In this document: piece after piece, positions 35,539 to 49,000 of the stretch | How positions within the stretch are numbered: the first letter of the stretch is position 1 | How the letters are laid out: the number at the start of each line of letters is the position of its first letter | Assembly: GCA_003260075.1 (NCBI GenBank) | Contig: QLIY01000310.1 | Coordinates: 89,077 to 153,076 of the forward strand | Length of the DNA: 64,000 bases | Source of the DNA: Phallusia mammillata | Taxonomy: Eukaryota; Chordata; Ascidiacea; Phlebobranchia; Ascidiidae | Direction: 5' to 3' | The notes under the pieces: generated by a model | Database searches by the model: none | Seen by the model: the letters and a program-made list of their open reading frames with translations, nothing else | What the model was told of the DNA's origin: nothing | Position numbers and translations under genes: made by a program

Positions 35539-38500
35539 ATGTCGGATATATCAAAACAACATTCCGGTACAGAAGTGTTAGACTCAACAACATCGGAAGA
35601 TGATCAAAGCTCATTTGAGAGTAGAGTTTTTGCTGCATTGTTAGCCGGAAAACAGTTTGCTGCCACTGTTCACAAAATAACTTTTGATGGGTGTGATGTT
35701 GTGCAGGAACTTTCTGTTCAACTTGCTGAAACTGTAAGTTATTTAGAACACCCCCCTCAGAAAGTTGGAATTTCGTTGGACTTTGATTTTATGATTTGCA
35801 GGGAAAAATGCTGAAGTTTAAAGATCTTGGAAATGAACATTTTAAAAACAACAACCTTGAAAAAGCTTTAAGTATTTACACTGAAGCGATAAATGATTTT
35901 TCTTTTAGTTCTGTTTTGTATTGCAACCGATGCATAACTTTGATGAAACTGGAAAAATTTAAGTATGCTTTTGTGAACTTGACTTTATTTTTGTATTTTT
36001 AAATTGTGTGTATTTTTGTGCAGATTAGCTGTGGCTGATGGCTACAGAGCAACTTGTTTAACCCCAAAATGGGCAAAAGCTTATCACAGGCGAGCAGACG
36101 CATTAAGAATGGAAGGAAAGTTGGATTGGGCAATTGAAACAGCGGAACTAGGATCGAAAATATGTGACAAGAAGGATAAAGTGGCATTGGATAAGTTACT
36201 TGGTACTTTACGTAAGTATTTATGTACAATAGATCATCCATTCATGCAATATACAATTCATGAAAATATTTTTAATAACACAGTGGATCTGGAAGCAGAA
36301 CAACCCCAAAAAGGAACAATGCCAGCAAGAAAATATAAAAGCAAAACCAGAAGAAAGCCAGTTTTTGTAGGTTTATTAAGAAAATGTGTGCAGCTGGAAA
36401 AACTTGCTGTATACTTTAAATATTTTAAATTGAATCCTAAAGCAATAAACTTGAAGTGTGTGATTTGATATTTAGATAATAAAGTTGTTTTTTAAGAACA
36501 AACACTAAGTGTTTTTGGCATTTTTTTTCTGTTTAACGCTGATTTTTTTGTCTCTTAGGTAATAAGAATCAGCTGTTTTGTATCGCAATACCATTAAGTT
36601 ATTATGTGCATTTTTAGTTTTGGTGCCTGAGGTTTTTAACTAGGTTGTTTTTGTTACTTATTGTATACCATTTAATGATGTTGAAAGAACACAAAGCCTT
36701 AAATTTGGCCTGATTGTTTTTACTAATTGTGTACACATATTGTTTTTGTCTATATTTTTTTTCTTTTCTTCCGTCTAACGCAGATTTGTTCCCACGTTTT
36801 GGTCAAGAAAGAGTGGTTCAAACTTTTTCAAATTTACGCACATTATAGATATTGGTCTAAAGATGGTCCATGTGAATTTTGACCCCGTTTGATCCCTCGG
36901 TTCACCCACAGCCCCCCAAAACGTGAAATTTTTAAAACGGCTATACTTGCTAAAGCAGATGATTCTGGAGTTTCATACTTTTTTGATTGGTACATTGCAG
37001 CGTATTTTAAAGTATTTTGTAACTTGAAGTTGTATATATCCATTTTCACCCCTTTACCCCCAAATATTTGTTTGTTTGTTCACATGTTATTGAGGCCAGA
37101 AATACAAGACTTAACCTGCTGAAATTTTTAACAGCTGTGGATAGGGTGCTCCTTGTTGGCTGGTAAAAATTTCAGTGCAATCGGCTCAGTAATAGTAAAT
37201 ATATGGTTTTACATACAATCTTCTGTCATATTTGTGCTCGCTCAGTGCACAGCTGACGCAATGGGAGTGATTAACGATAGTGGCACATGGAAAAAATGCC
37301 TCTGCTTCACGCATGAACGCAGTCGTCACTTGACCATTTTCTCACTGGTTGGAATTAAGATGATACGGTGTTAGTGATATTGCGCTGTAAACGTTAACGC
37401 TGCGGGGTCACGGCAGGGACAGGCGATGCGTATGACGTCATGACCGTATTTGCCTGTCGCTCAGTGCACAGCTGACGCAATGGGAGTGATTGACCATAGT
37501 GGCGCATAGAAAAAAATGCCTCTGCTTCACGCATGAACGCAGTCGTTACGTGACCATTTTCTCAGTCAGATAGAAGTATCAACTCTCAAGGGAGTAATTC
37601 ACTTGTTTACGATTAAGGCGGGTGAATGCAGCGGGAGTGCTCAGCTTGACGTCCGGACGGACGTTTTACGAGACAGTCGTGTTGGTGATTAGAAATCAGC
37701 TGTTTTTGCGCAGCTATGCTATGTCGTTTTATTAAGTTATCAAGCACATTTTCAGTTTTGGAAAATTGTGTTTAAAAACTGACCTTGAACGACAATATCA
37801 AGGTCAAAGCATGAGATTAAATTGAAAGTATTTTGTCTGTTCTTATTTATTGTTTTTTTGTAATTATACGACAATAATGATGCAAAAAGAATACGGACAA
37901 AACTTTTAAAGTTTGGTTAAGGCTAAAGTTGGTTATGTTTTTCCTTAAGAATCTAAAATAACCAGGATGTTTGTTTACCATAAATCTGCACAAACCCGCA
38001 TGTGGGGACCCATTTGTTTTTACTTGCAAAAACAATCATATGAGTAGATCAAATGATGCGTATAGTAAATGGGGGGGGGGTTTAATCGGCCACATAGTTT
38101 CTTTTACAGCCCATAATATGTGTACACTGTCAGTCAGATAGGGGGGGGGGGTTGCAATAAAATAATGTCGCGCCCCCCCTGCGAGCCTCTCGCGCCCCCC
38201 AGTTTAAGAACCCCTGACCTAGAGGTTCACCCACAGGCCCCAAAAAAGAAAAAAATTAAAATTGGCTGTACTGACCCAAGTACATAATCTGAGGGTTTCA
38301 TGCTTTGTTGGTTGGTGCAATGTAAGCTATTCTAAAGAATTTTTGTAACTTTTTATTGGATTCACCAATTTTTACCCCTTAAACCCCAACATGATAAGTT
38401 TTAGGCCAGAAATACAAGCCCTAATGTGCTGAAATGTTAAACAATTGTTTGCAGTAGGTTATTCGTTTAGTATTTAAAAATTTGCCTTAATCGGCCAAAT

Positions 38501-40004
38501 AGTTACTTTTACAGTCCACAATATGTGTACACTGTCAGTCAGATAGAAGTCTCAACTCTTAAGGTAGTAATTCACTTGTTTACGATTAAGGCGGGTGAAT
38601 GCAGCGGGAGTGCTCAGCTTGACGTCCGGACGCATGTTTTACGAAACAGTCGTGTTGGTGATTAGAAATCAGCTGTTTTTTCGCAGCTATGCTATGTCGT
38701 TTTATTAAGTTATCAAGCACATTTTCAGTTGTGGAAAATTGTGTTATAAAACTGTCCTTGAACGACAAGTTTTCCGTTTCTTATTTACTGTTTTTTGTAA
38801 TTATACGACAATAATGATGCAAAAAGAATACGGACAAAACTTTTAAAGTTTGGTTAAGGCTAAAGTTGGTTATGTTTTTCCTTAAGAATCTAAAATAACC
38901 AGGATGTTTGTTTACCATAAATCTGCACAAACCCGCATGTGGGGACCCATTTGTTTTTGCTTGCAAAAACAATCATATGAGTAGATCAAATGATGCGTAT
39001 AGTAAATGGGGGGGGGGCATGTTTTACGAAACAGTCGTGTTGGTGATTAGAAATCAGCTGTTTTTTCGCAGCTATGCTATGTCGTTTTATTAAGTTATCA
39101 AGCACATTTTCAGTTTTGAAAAATTGTGTTTTAAAACTGTCCTTGAACGACAAGTTTTCCGTTTCTTATTTACTGTTTTTTGTAATTATACGACAATAAT
39201 GATGCAAAAAGAATACGGACAAAACTTTTAAAGTTTGGTTAAGGCTAAAGTTGGTTATGTTTTTCCTTAAGAATCTAAAATAACCAGGATGTTTGTTTAC
39301 CAAAAATCTGCACAAACCCGCATGTGTTTTTACTTGCAAAAACAATCATATGAGTAGATCAAATGATGCGTATAGTAAATTGGTAAATATCCAACAATGA
39401 TTGTGCCCTATTTTTACTGTTACCAAATCGCATATGCATATGTGTGGGGACCCATTAGATTATGCTTGCAGAAACAATTATGTTATAAAGTGCCAGGAAA
39501 AAGATAGGGACCCAATGAAATGTAGGTGCCAAATATATATCCATTATAAATATAGTAAATGGTATATGTGATACATCGTTAAATATGATGTAGTATATAT
39601 AAACTGGCAATATATAGGAAAACCACTATTCTAGTTTGTTCTTGGGAATTTAAATTAATTACCTTTTTATGGAGTTATGTAACCAATTCGCATAAATTGC
39701 AAATGATGTAAATAGGTAAATGAGACATTGAATATATAAAATGGAAATATGTAGGAAAGCCACCTTTCTAGCTGATTAATGCATTAAGCCATTTTTGTTT
39801 ATACTTGGCTATAATTTTTTAGTCCTTCTAATACTCATGCAATGCATATGAAAATTGTCGCGTTCCGTTGTCACGGGTACGCAAAAGTTTGGGACTGACT
39901 ATCGGAAGTTCCTTAACAGCTAAGGCATGTGTACTCTGGTCGGCAGCAAACCTTTCCTTTTACATTTATTCACACATAATCAAACAACGACAACAACAAA
40001 TTCA

Positions 40005-40042
<38 letters not shown>

Positions 40043-43000
40043 CGGTGCTTCCCCGCAGTTATCTTTATGTATAATCTCTGTGTTATATTATAAATAAATC
40101 GTTAGATGGGCGCTCTTATATATCTTGCATTACAATGATTGGGGGGAAAGGCGTTAATTCGCTATGACCATTTTCTATAGATAAAACAATTAACACTGCA
40201 ATGGCGAGGCGATAAAACTGGCACACTAGAACAATGACAACACAATAGCGCCTGCAACAATAGACTCTTAATCACTAAAAATTAATCACTTAACTTATAG
40301 TCCAGGATCTTTTGGGTTTGGTATTAATTTCTAAAAAAAGCAGACAACTGGTATAAATAATAAGACAAAAAAATAAGGCCAGTGATTCTTAACCTTTTAT
40401 TGGTCGTGGCTCCCTTCAAGCAACCTTCAGGACCTGTGACTTTGGCTCAAGAATCGGTAAATTTATTGGTGGTTTGTAGCTTCAAGCAAGTCGTTGATAT
40501 AAGTAACAGTACTCGGTGGCCCCAATGTAGACAAAAAAATCATGTGGGAAATTGACTAATAAATCAGTAATTAAAACAAATGTTCATCTTGTTATAAATC
40601 CAAAATCAATATTTTTAGAACATATACACATTTAATTCTGTGCATTATGAAAGAAAGGGGGGGAAATGACTCAATGTCTCTTGGCGAATGTTTCTAGTAA
40701 CCCTACGCCCATGCCCCCCCAGAATACAGCTCATGGCCTCCCTGGGGGCTGAGGGCCTCGGTTGAGAACCATTGTTCTATATGTTAAGTAAGATAATTGT
40801 AAAACAGGGTAGAGTTGACAAACAGTTTTTGTTTATTCCTTTTAGGTTCAAGAGGATCCACCACCTTTACTTTCGGATGCAGATTCAATTGGAAGTAAGT
40901 TACTTTGGGTGAAAGTCAAAGTTTTAAGTTTTCAGTGAGGGGGTGACCCCAGCTGGAGAATAATAAGTACTTGGTACCAGTGTTGAGTAAAACTTCAGTG
41001 AAGTCCCACTGGATAGAATTCCCCATTTAATTCTCACACTTTTTAATTCTTGGTGTATTTAGTAAACTTTGCCTGAACCTATCTGTGTCTTTAACTGTGG
41101 TATCAAGAAAAAAGTAAAAAATATCTCTGGTTAACATTTCTGCTATGTCAAGAAACAAACATCTAGTAACTTATATGGCAACACTGCAACAAACATTACT
41201 GTATGTGCAACTGCTTAAATTTATCCTAAAAAATGTATATTAAATATAGTTGTTTACAAGCAAATCAAAATAATGTATAAAGTTCAAACCATTCTAAGTC
41301 ACACAAAAAAGTTTTAACATACTGACTCAGCCTGAATCTACCAAATATTGCTTGATATTGAGAATCTCTGATTTTTTTTTTGGTCCTACGCTACTATGTT
41401 GCAGTCCATGGTTATAACCATATATTAATGAAGTTCTTTTCTATCTGTTGTACAGAGGTGTGTAAACTTAAGCACAAATGGGGGGGGGGATACTGACTCA
41501 GCCTGAAACTACCAATTATTGCTTGATATTGAGAATCTCTGATTTTTTTGTGGTCCTACACTACTATGTTGCAGTCCATGGTTATAACCATATATTAATG
41601 AGAGTTCTTTTCTATCTGTTGTACAGAGGTGTGTAAACTTAAGCACAAATACTGTTAACCAGATTAAGACAAAGCACTCATTTTTTGCACGTATTCATGG
41701 CAAACCATTGGCACCCTATAGAAACTAACCATTTTTTTGCAATAAAGGTTTATCAGATAGTGAATATTTGAGATCAAAACGAAACAAGAAAAAAGCAGAA
41801 AAGAAAAAAGATACCAAAACTCAGGTGAATTTGGTGTAATGCAGAACCAAACAGTTATAGAATTTTGGGTTATTTCAAAACCTTTATTTTGCACTTACCG
41901 TAATTTAAGGCAATACAAAACATTATTTAACGCTTTATATTAACATAGATACCAAAGCTTACTGGTGTAAAGTGTCTAAACTATGTTTAGAAAAATTATG
42001 TACTAAATCCTAAATTATGTTTAGTTTGCAAAACTTTGTTAGGATATTAGTACATGATATTGGTAAATCCTTAAAAAGACCATGCTGTTTGTAAAAATGG
42101 CGAAAACAGGAAAACGTGGATGCTATTGTTTGTTGACACAAAAAGGTATATATGTCAACTCAAATTTCTGTAGCAAGAAAATGGGTAACTACTGTTTTCA
42201 AAAAACAAATGCCAAACTGAACGATTCACATGAAAAGTTGTATAACATTGCCTAGAAACTAAGTGACCCATTTTGTAGATTTCTGATTCATTTTGTTTTT
42301 TAATTGCAAATGCAATGTGAGTGATAGGAAATAAAACATCCATTTCCATTATGTTAAACCAGAGCAAATCCAGAGATAGATTGAATCAAGATGTCGAAGG
42401 AAAAAAAGTAGAAGTGGAACGGTCAGAGGTAAGCAATTTTTGCAAAGCGTGCGAGTCTTGTCAATCCCATCTAACTTGTTCTGTCTGTTGCCTAGACCAG
42501 TGTTTTTCAACCTTTTTTGAGCCACGGAACACTTTATACATTAAAATATGTTTGGGGAACACCAAACGAAATTTTGATGCAATGAAACAACTATAGGCTC
42601 AGGGTGACACTAAAACGCTAAAAACGTACATCACGTAATCACTAAAACGGTAGAAAACGCTCTGAAGTTGGGGGAAGTTTAACGAAATCGTATCATTGAA
42701 ACTAGTTACCTAAATACAATATTCGCCTAGCACTGACTGTTCCGTGATTCATCGTTTTCCGCGCAAGCAATTATGCTGAACGTCAGAAAATTTGTTGAAT
42801 CTCGTGTCGACTGAGACAGCATTTAAATGTTATATTATTTTTAAAGATCACCCAAAACTAAATTGCGACAACCGTCAGCAATTTTCCCGCGATTCAGCTA
42901 TTTCATTATTAGACAACGAGTCTTAATATTACACAACAATAAATGAAGCCAATCACTACAGAACATTTCAATCGGAGATGGCGGATAATTATTTTCATAA

Positions 43001-46000
43001 AAGAAAACCTATTTCCAGTGATTTTCGACCGGTGTTTGACATAAAACACCATTCAAACCATAGAAGTCTAGAACATTAGAATTCTATATTCAAACCAGCA
43101 AATTTCTGACGGAACACCTGACGATCTTTCACGGAACACTAGTGTTCCGCGGAACACCGGTTGAAAATCACTGGCCTAGACAATGCCTTAAACCTGTTTG
43201 CAAAAAAGTTGTTATCAGTTAATTACACCTAAGTGTGTTTTTAGAATTAACTTAACGTTTTGAAAAGTCACCTTTCTAGTTAACTAACGCCCTTTTTTTA
43301 AAAAAAATGGAACAAAACAGTACAATGGATAAATATTTTTAAATGCCAGTTCAAAATAACTTATAAAACCAGTGTATTAAACCTGATGAAAGTTTTTCAT
43401 TATGGGGGGGGGGGGGGACAATGCCTTAAACCTGTTTGCAAAAAAGTTGTTATCAGTTAATTACACCTAAGTGTGTTTTTAGAATTAACTTAACGTTTTG
43501 AAAAGTCACCTTTCTAGTTAACTAACGCCCTTTTAAAAAAAAAAATGAAGCAAAACAGTACAATGGATAAATATTTTTAAATGCCAGTTCAAAATGACTT
43601 ATAAAACCAGTGTATTAAACCTGATGAAAGTTTTTCATTATGGGACTTTACAACTGCAGCTTGTCCGTGCCAATTGGCACGAAATGACTGACGTGTTTAA
43701 ATAAAAATTTTACAGCTGGCAGACATAGTGATGAAGATGTGTTTGACATCACAACTTCATACCCTGCTAGATCAAAAATTGCAAACACGTGTTGATTGAG
43801 ATAGTAACTGTTCACGCTAGTTTAGAGATTGTTGATTAGGGGTCGGCAGGTGATGTTAATAGTTCCCGTGTTTTCTGCTTTAATTGGCTAGTTTGGTCAA
43901 ATTTTTGAGTGGGTGTCCTAAATTCGTCTTGTTTTGTCACCTGAATTTACTGTTTTTGTGACGCAACCTTCACAGTTGTCTTTTAAATCTCGCTGCTTAC
44001 AAAAGTTTTCAAGTGAATAATTTTATTTTACGGTTCAGTCTTACAGGCGCAAATAACACAACATCGACAACACAACGTTAATAACACGTTTTTAAACCAA
44101 AAACAAACGCAAGTACAGCGTCTTATGTGTGTGGATTGCTGTCCTCCATTGTATCAGTAAGTCCCCTCGTCTCCACGCCGAGGTAGATTCTAGAATTTTC
44201 AGCTTGTCTACGGTTGAACTCCCTTGAACTTTTGTACCCTTGTGGAATGCAACAAACACATAGGAACTTCTCAAAATAATGATATTGAATCTTTCATAAT
44301 ATTGTGTCGTTGATCGGTGGGTTTGATCCGTGTTTCTTTCCAGCAATGTCCATCAGCTGTTGCCAATCTTCCCAAACCAACTTAAACGAGTTTGACGAAC
44401 TTTGATCTTTCGAACTTTGACCCTTTTCCTCCTCCTTCTCCTCATCAATTGTCCCGTCGCTCTTTTTCTCCTCTCCACCGTGCATGGTGCTGGCAGTGAG
44501 GGACGTCCGCATACTTTTCCTCCCCAACCGATTTACCATCCTCGACCAAAGTTCACGGTTCCGTATGTGGCGTTCTCGCCTTGAAATGTCGTCGCTAGTC
44601 AAGTTGTGTTCAGCAACTCTTGAAAAATCGCGGTTCTCGTTTCCAACCAATCCGTTAGTTTGTTCTCCGTTTTGTTCTGTGATTTTCTGCGAGTGCTTCC
44701 TCCGCTGTAATGCCCCACATTTGAACACACCTGCGAGCTTCTGCCGGAGATAGTGGCGAATTTCGCGTTGTGAGATCGCGTATACGATCGGGTTTAGCAA
44801 AACACTGAAGAAAGTGAGAATTCGCGTCGACGCTGTCAACGCGTGGCAGAAGTAACCGCTTTTTCCGACCAAATTCTAAAAATTAATTGTTGTTACTTGC
44901 TGCAAATATTGCATGTCAAAATATTTGATACCAACCTCTGTGATGAATAAGGTGTGTACAATCCTCTGTGGAAGCCAACAAATCGCAAACACAAGAACAT
45001 AAGTAAGGACTGTGCGAGACACACGCATGTGACGCTCGGCATTTTTGTGCACTATCGTCTTTCGTATAGTACCATTTCCTGCAATGCAAAGTTTAACTTC
45101 AAACCACAGTAAACAACTTAGTGTTTTCAAACTTTTTGGACTCAAATAGTAGTCGTATTTTAATGACTGTGTTACTTTTTTTGTTGCACAATACTATTGC
45201 TTTGCCCTATTCGCTACCTGGTAACTAAATGTTATTCATGAAGCACTGCGCAACAGTCAGTGTTAGGTCTTACCTGAACTTCCACGGGATTGTGCGGAGT
45301 AAGCTCGACTTCTGTAGTAGTTCGAAGTGGTTGAAATTTGTCGGTTGAAAGGTCGCGGTTTGGTGTTCTCTGATTTTTGCGTGTAAAGTCGTGTGTGGCT
45401 TCCCTGCCATACATCCTGTGTAGAATCACTGACGCTGTATTTGTGAACACGAGTGGGCGTGCCGGAGCTGCGTTTTGAAGATGTTGAGTCGTTGTCGTGG
45501 CCATCAGTTGGCGATTCTAATCCTGGATAAAAATAATGCTTGATGGTAATATTTTTGTAGTTACACTATCCAATAAATGTAAGACTCCAGTGAGTCCCTA
45601 ATAAGTTTTTGTTAAGCCCTTGACCACCTTACTGTCAAAATAATTTTCATCTTCATAACGGTTTTATCACTTCACATTTTTATTGGGTCTTCAAACAGTT
45701 ACTCTAAGACAAAAACAATTGTAACATAAACAGGTTGAGAAACATTAAGGTAAAGATTTTCTGCTTTCAAGCGTACACTATTGTGCTACGTCCAGTTGTT
45801 CTTAATTTGAAGCCACCAAACCTCACTGGGGTATAAACTGAAAGCCACATAACATACAGACGTGTTTTGATGTTTGTTCGGGCAACTTGTGCATCTTAAA
45901 TTCTTATACAACAATGTTCCAATTTCGTGGTTAACGCAGTATACGTTTTTTAGGAGATAATAGTGAAGCACTTGCTAACTTTCGAATCGTTCAGTGCCGC

Positions 46001-49000
46001 CATTGGCAGAAGGAAGTTGACCTTAATCGCTTTACAGGCTCCAGGCGATTAAAGCGATTCGTCTAACAACAAGACGCCCAACCACGTCCCCCACTCGTGT
46101 TTGCTACTCCCACCTGTGTCTTGTTGCTGATTGTTTGCATCAGTCTGTTGCTTCTTTAATTCCTCATCTAATGAATTACTGCGAAACACGTCATTTGACC
46201 AACGTGCGTGGGAATTTCCCTGGGTTGAGGTCGCTGTACTTGTACTGCTTTCTGCAGAGCAGGCGCGTTTCACCAACGTCTAAATATTAACAGGAATCGT
46301 AAAAATTGGAATAAAAGAGTGCGGCCTTATTGGAATAAACTGTGGGCGTTTTAACTTTTTTGGGGGCATTTTTAGAAAGCTTAATTAAATAGAATTATAT
46401 TGCGCATGATTAAACATAGTTGCGCTATAAAATTGCGTCATTTGTTGGCAAAGTCAATATCGTGCAGACTGCTTTAATTCGCGGTTCGTTCCGCGCTTAA
46501 GCCCAAGCAAGGCAAGTAATCCCAAAATTGAGATAAACGAAGCTTTGGACGCACCTTATCTTGATTCATAAACGTCGGTGCAGATAACCTCACACCGGGA
46601 CTTGGGCTTGTGTGTATTGACGTCTGGTCGGTTTGGAAACTCTCCGCCGAGCTCGCAGACCCACCACTTGTTCTGCGCATGTTGACTACCTTTGCCGCTG
46701 CTCGAAGAGTCGGTGGTTTAGTTTCGCTCGGTTGGACGGGCGTGTACGGTTCGCTCGCGGCAATTACACCGCTTTCCCCGCCCATTCTTGTTTTCACTGT
46801 TGATGCTGATTGATTCGTGTTAGTGGCAAGGTACGCACGCGAGGGACTAGCCTGTTCGTCCGGTACGAACTTTGCTTCACTGTTGAGATCGCTTGCTGCG
46901 AGATTGGTACTTTCGTCTAGTTTTTTTCGCTTTTGACGCAAGCTCCTTCGCAAAAGCGGCGAACTTCCACAGTTGTATGGCGGTGTACGATCACCATCTG
47001 TGCGAAAACTTCCTCCGCCAGTAACAAACTGCTTGAGAAAATCCGACATCCGTCGTCCCACATGTCCATCTTCTCCTACTTCAGGCTCCAACCTCTCACG
47101 TGCTCTTTTGCCGATCATATAAGCTATTGAAACATAGCTCACCACAATGGCTGTGAAAGGAATGAAGAATCCAATCACTAGGTGGACGATAATTTGGTAG
47201 ATCCGCGCTTCTTCGGACAATGCTGGATCGCACATCGCTTTCAAGTCGTGTTCGACCGGAAACGCACTCAGTGCAAAGTTCAACAGCTGGTGGTAGAGCG
47301 ATCTTTCTGCCACTTGTACTTGGATATTACTTCCAGGTGGATATTCAATATCTTCCATAATGCGCACAGGGTAATCCGTGTACGCCTCTTCGTAATCGCC
47401 GAAGCCAAAGAGTTCGTCAACGTCAACGCTTCCATCGAGTGTAAAGTTTTGTGGCATCCCGTTTTCCGAGAACAAATCTGCATCGTCTGTAAATCCTAAT
47501 TCCGGATCTTCTAAGTGATTTATGCTGTCGTTTGTCAGCACATCCACACATTGCTCTACTGATATATCTCCGTGGTCCATTACAAAACTGTGATTGTGCT
47601 CAATTGCATATTCCAATGGTTTAAAGCAGCGCTGGTAAAATTCGAAGTTGCGTTCTTTTTCTTGGTAACTGAAAAAAGTTAGAAAATGCTCATACATTTT
47701 AAAAACATATTGTGTTTTTCGCTATTTATTTTGAAGGAACATACTCGCTGTTAGTGGGTTCGGTAGTGTTGCTGTTCAGGTCGTTGACTATCAGTTGTTG
47801 ATCTAGGAAACTTGGCAAAGCACAAGCCAGTGCTGCCAAGGCCATGACTACGCTGATAGCGATGATGAACTTTCTCTGAAAGAAAGAAAAAAAAAATATA
47901 TATATATATATATATATGTTGCACATTATTCTGCTTTGTTCTCTATCTTTTGTTTTTCCTTCATAAATATACAGAATCGATTTTACTGGCTCAATGTACG
48001 AATGATACGACATGTATTGTGTGCCTGGGAGAGTTAACATTGATTTAACGTCATGTTATTGACATTGCATGTTTGTCCGTCAAGTTTTATCGATGTTTGC
48101 AGCCTTTGATCCACAAAGGGCGAACAAACAAAATAAGTAGCGCATGGAGTTAAAATTTACCAATCATGAGCTTGCAAAACTTCGTTTAACATTTAAAATA
48201 CTTTTTGTAATGACATTTTCTTACGTTGAACTGGTATCTTTGACAGCGAAGTGATTTCCAAACGGCAACGCATCTCTCCACGCTCATGGTGGCTAGCAGA
48301 AATATGTTGAAATAGTAATGTAGGTAGTAAAACGAGAAGGTGAATCGATAAAAGACGAAATTAGACTTCCCGGTAGCATCCTCAAACAATGCATTCAACT
48401 CCTGTAGATCTACAACGAAACATTTTGGTTATTTTATAGAGGACCGAGTCCCATGGCGTTCATATTTCTGTCATGTGCTCTGAGAGAGAAAAATGCGTTA
48501 ACTGACAACTTATGTCAACTGTCCATTCACAGTCAATGGTCGAAACGGTTTGACTTAAACAATGCTGGTGGCGAAATGCCTTGCGTTGCACAGCAAAGAT
48601 TCAAAACGCCCGTCTGTTCTCTTTCTACGCCCCATTGACTTTCGACGAACTGAAAATGAACGAATAACAGCTGAAAACACGGCGGAAGCGTTTGCTGTCA
48701 ATTTTGATGAATCGAACAATGATATTTTTCCTCAAGCTGTCTTTGGTCCGCCCTGATTTATAAATTCAAACAACAGATTGAATCTTTTAAGACGGAATTT
48801 ATGATCTCATTTGCAGCTTCTTGGTGGTTTTACGCACTGTAACTTTCTGATGACGCAGTTGTTTTTAATCCAACCCCAACGTCACGCTCCTCAGCACCGA
48901 CGAAGGACAAGCAATTAACTGGCCGATGAGAGATTTTGTGAAATTCGCTTTTGTATTTCTCTTGCAAGCAGTATCAATTTCAAAGGCCAAAGAATAGGAT

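Noticed and set aside
36361..36468. TTC3 ending at the stop near 36468 as a short protein
   Set aside because: Donor at 36360 keeps phase with exons at 40846, 41748, 42363 and 56603, and later exons clearly continue TTC3. A short isoform remains possible.
44092..44346. Minus-strand frame overlapping the GPCR 3' end
   Set aside because: Different frame from the GPCR and without domain support; the GPCR stop at 44294 is preferred.
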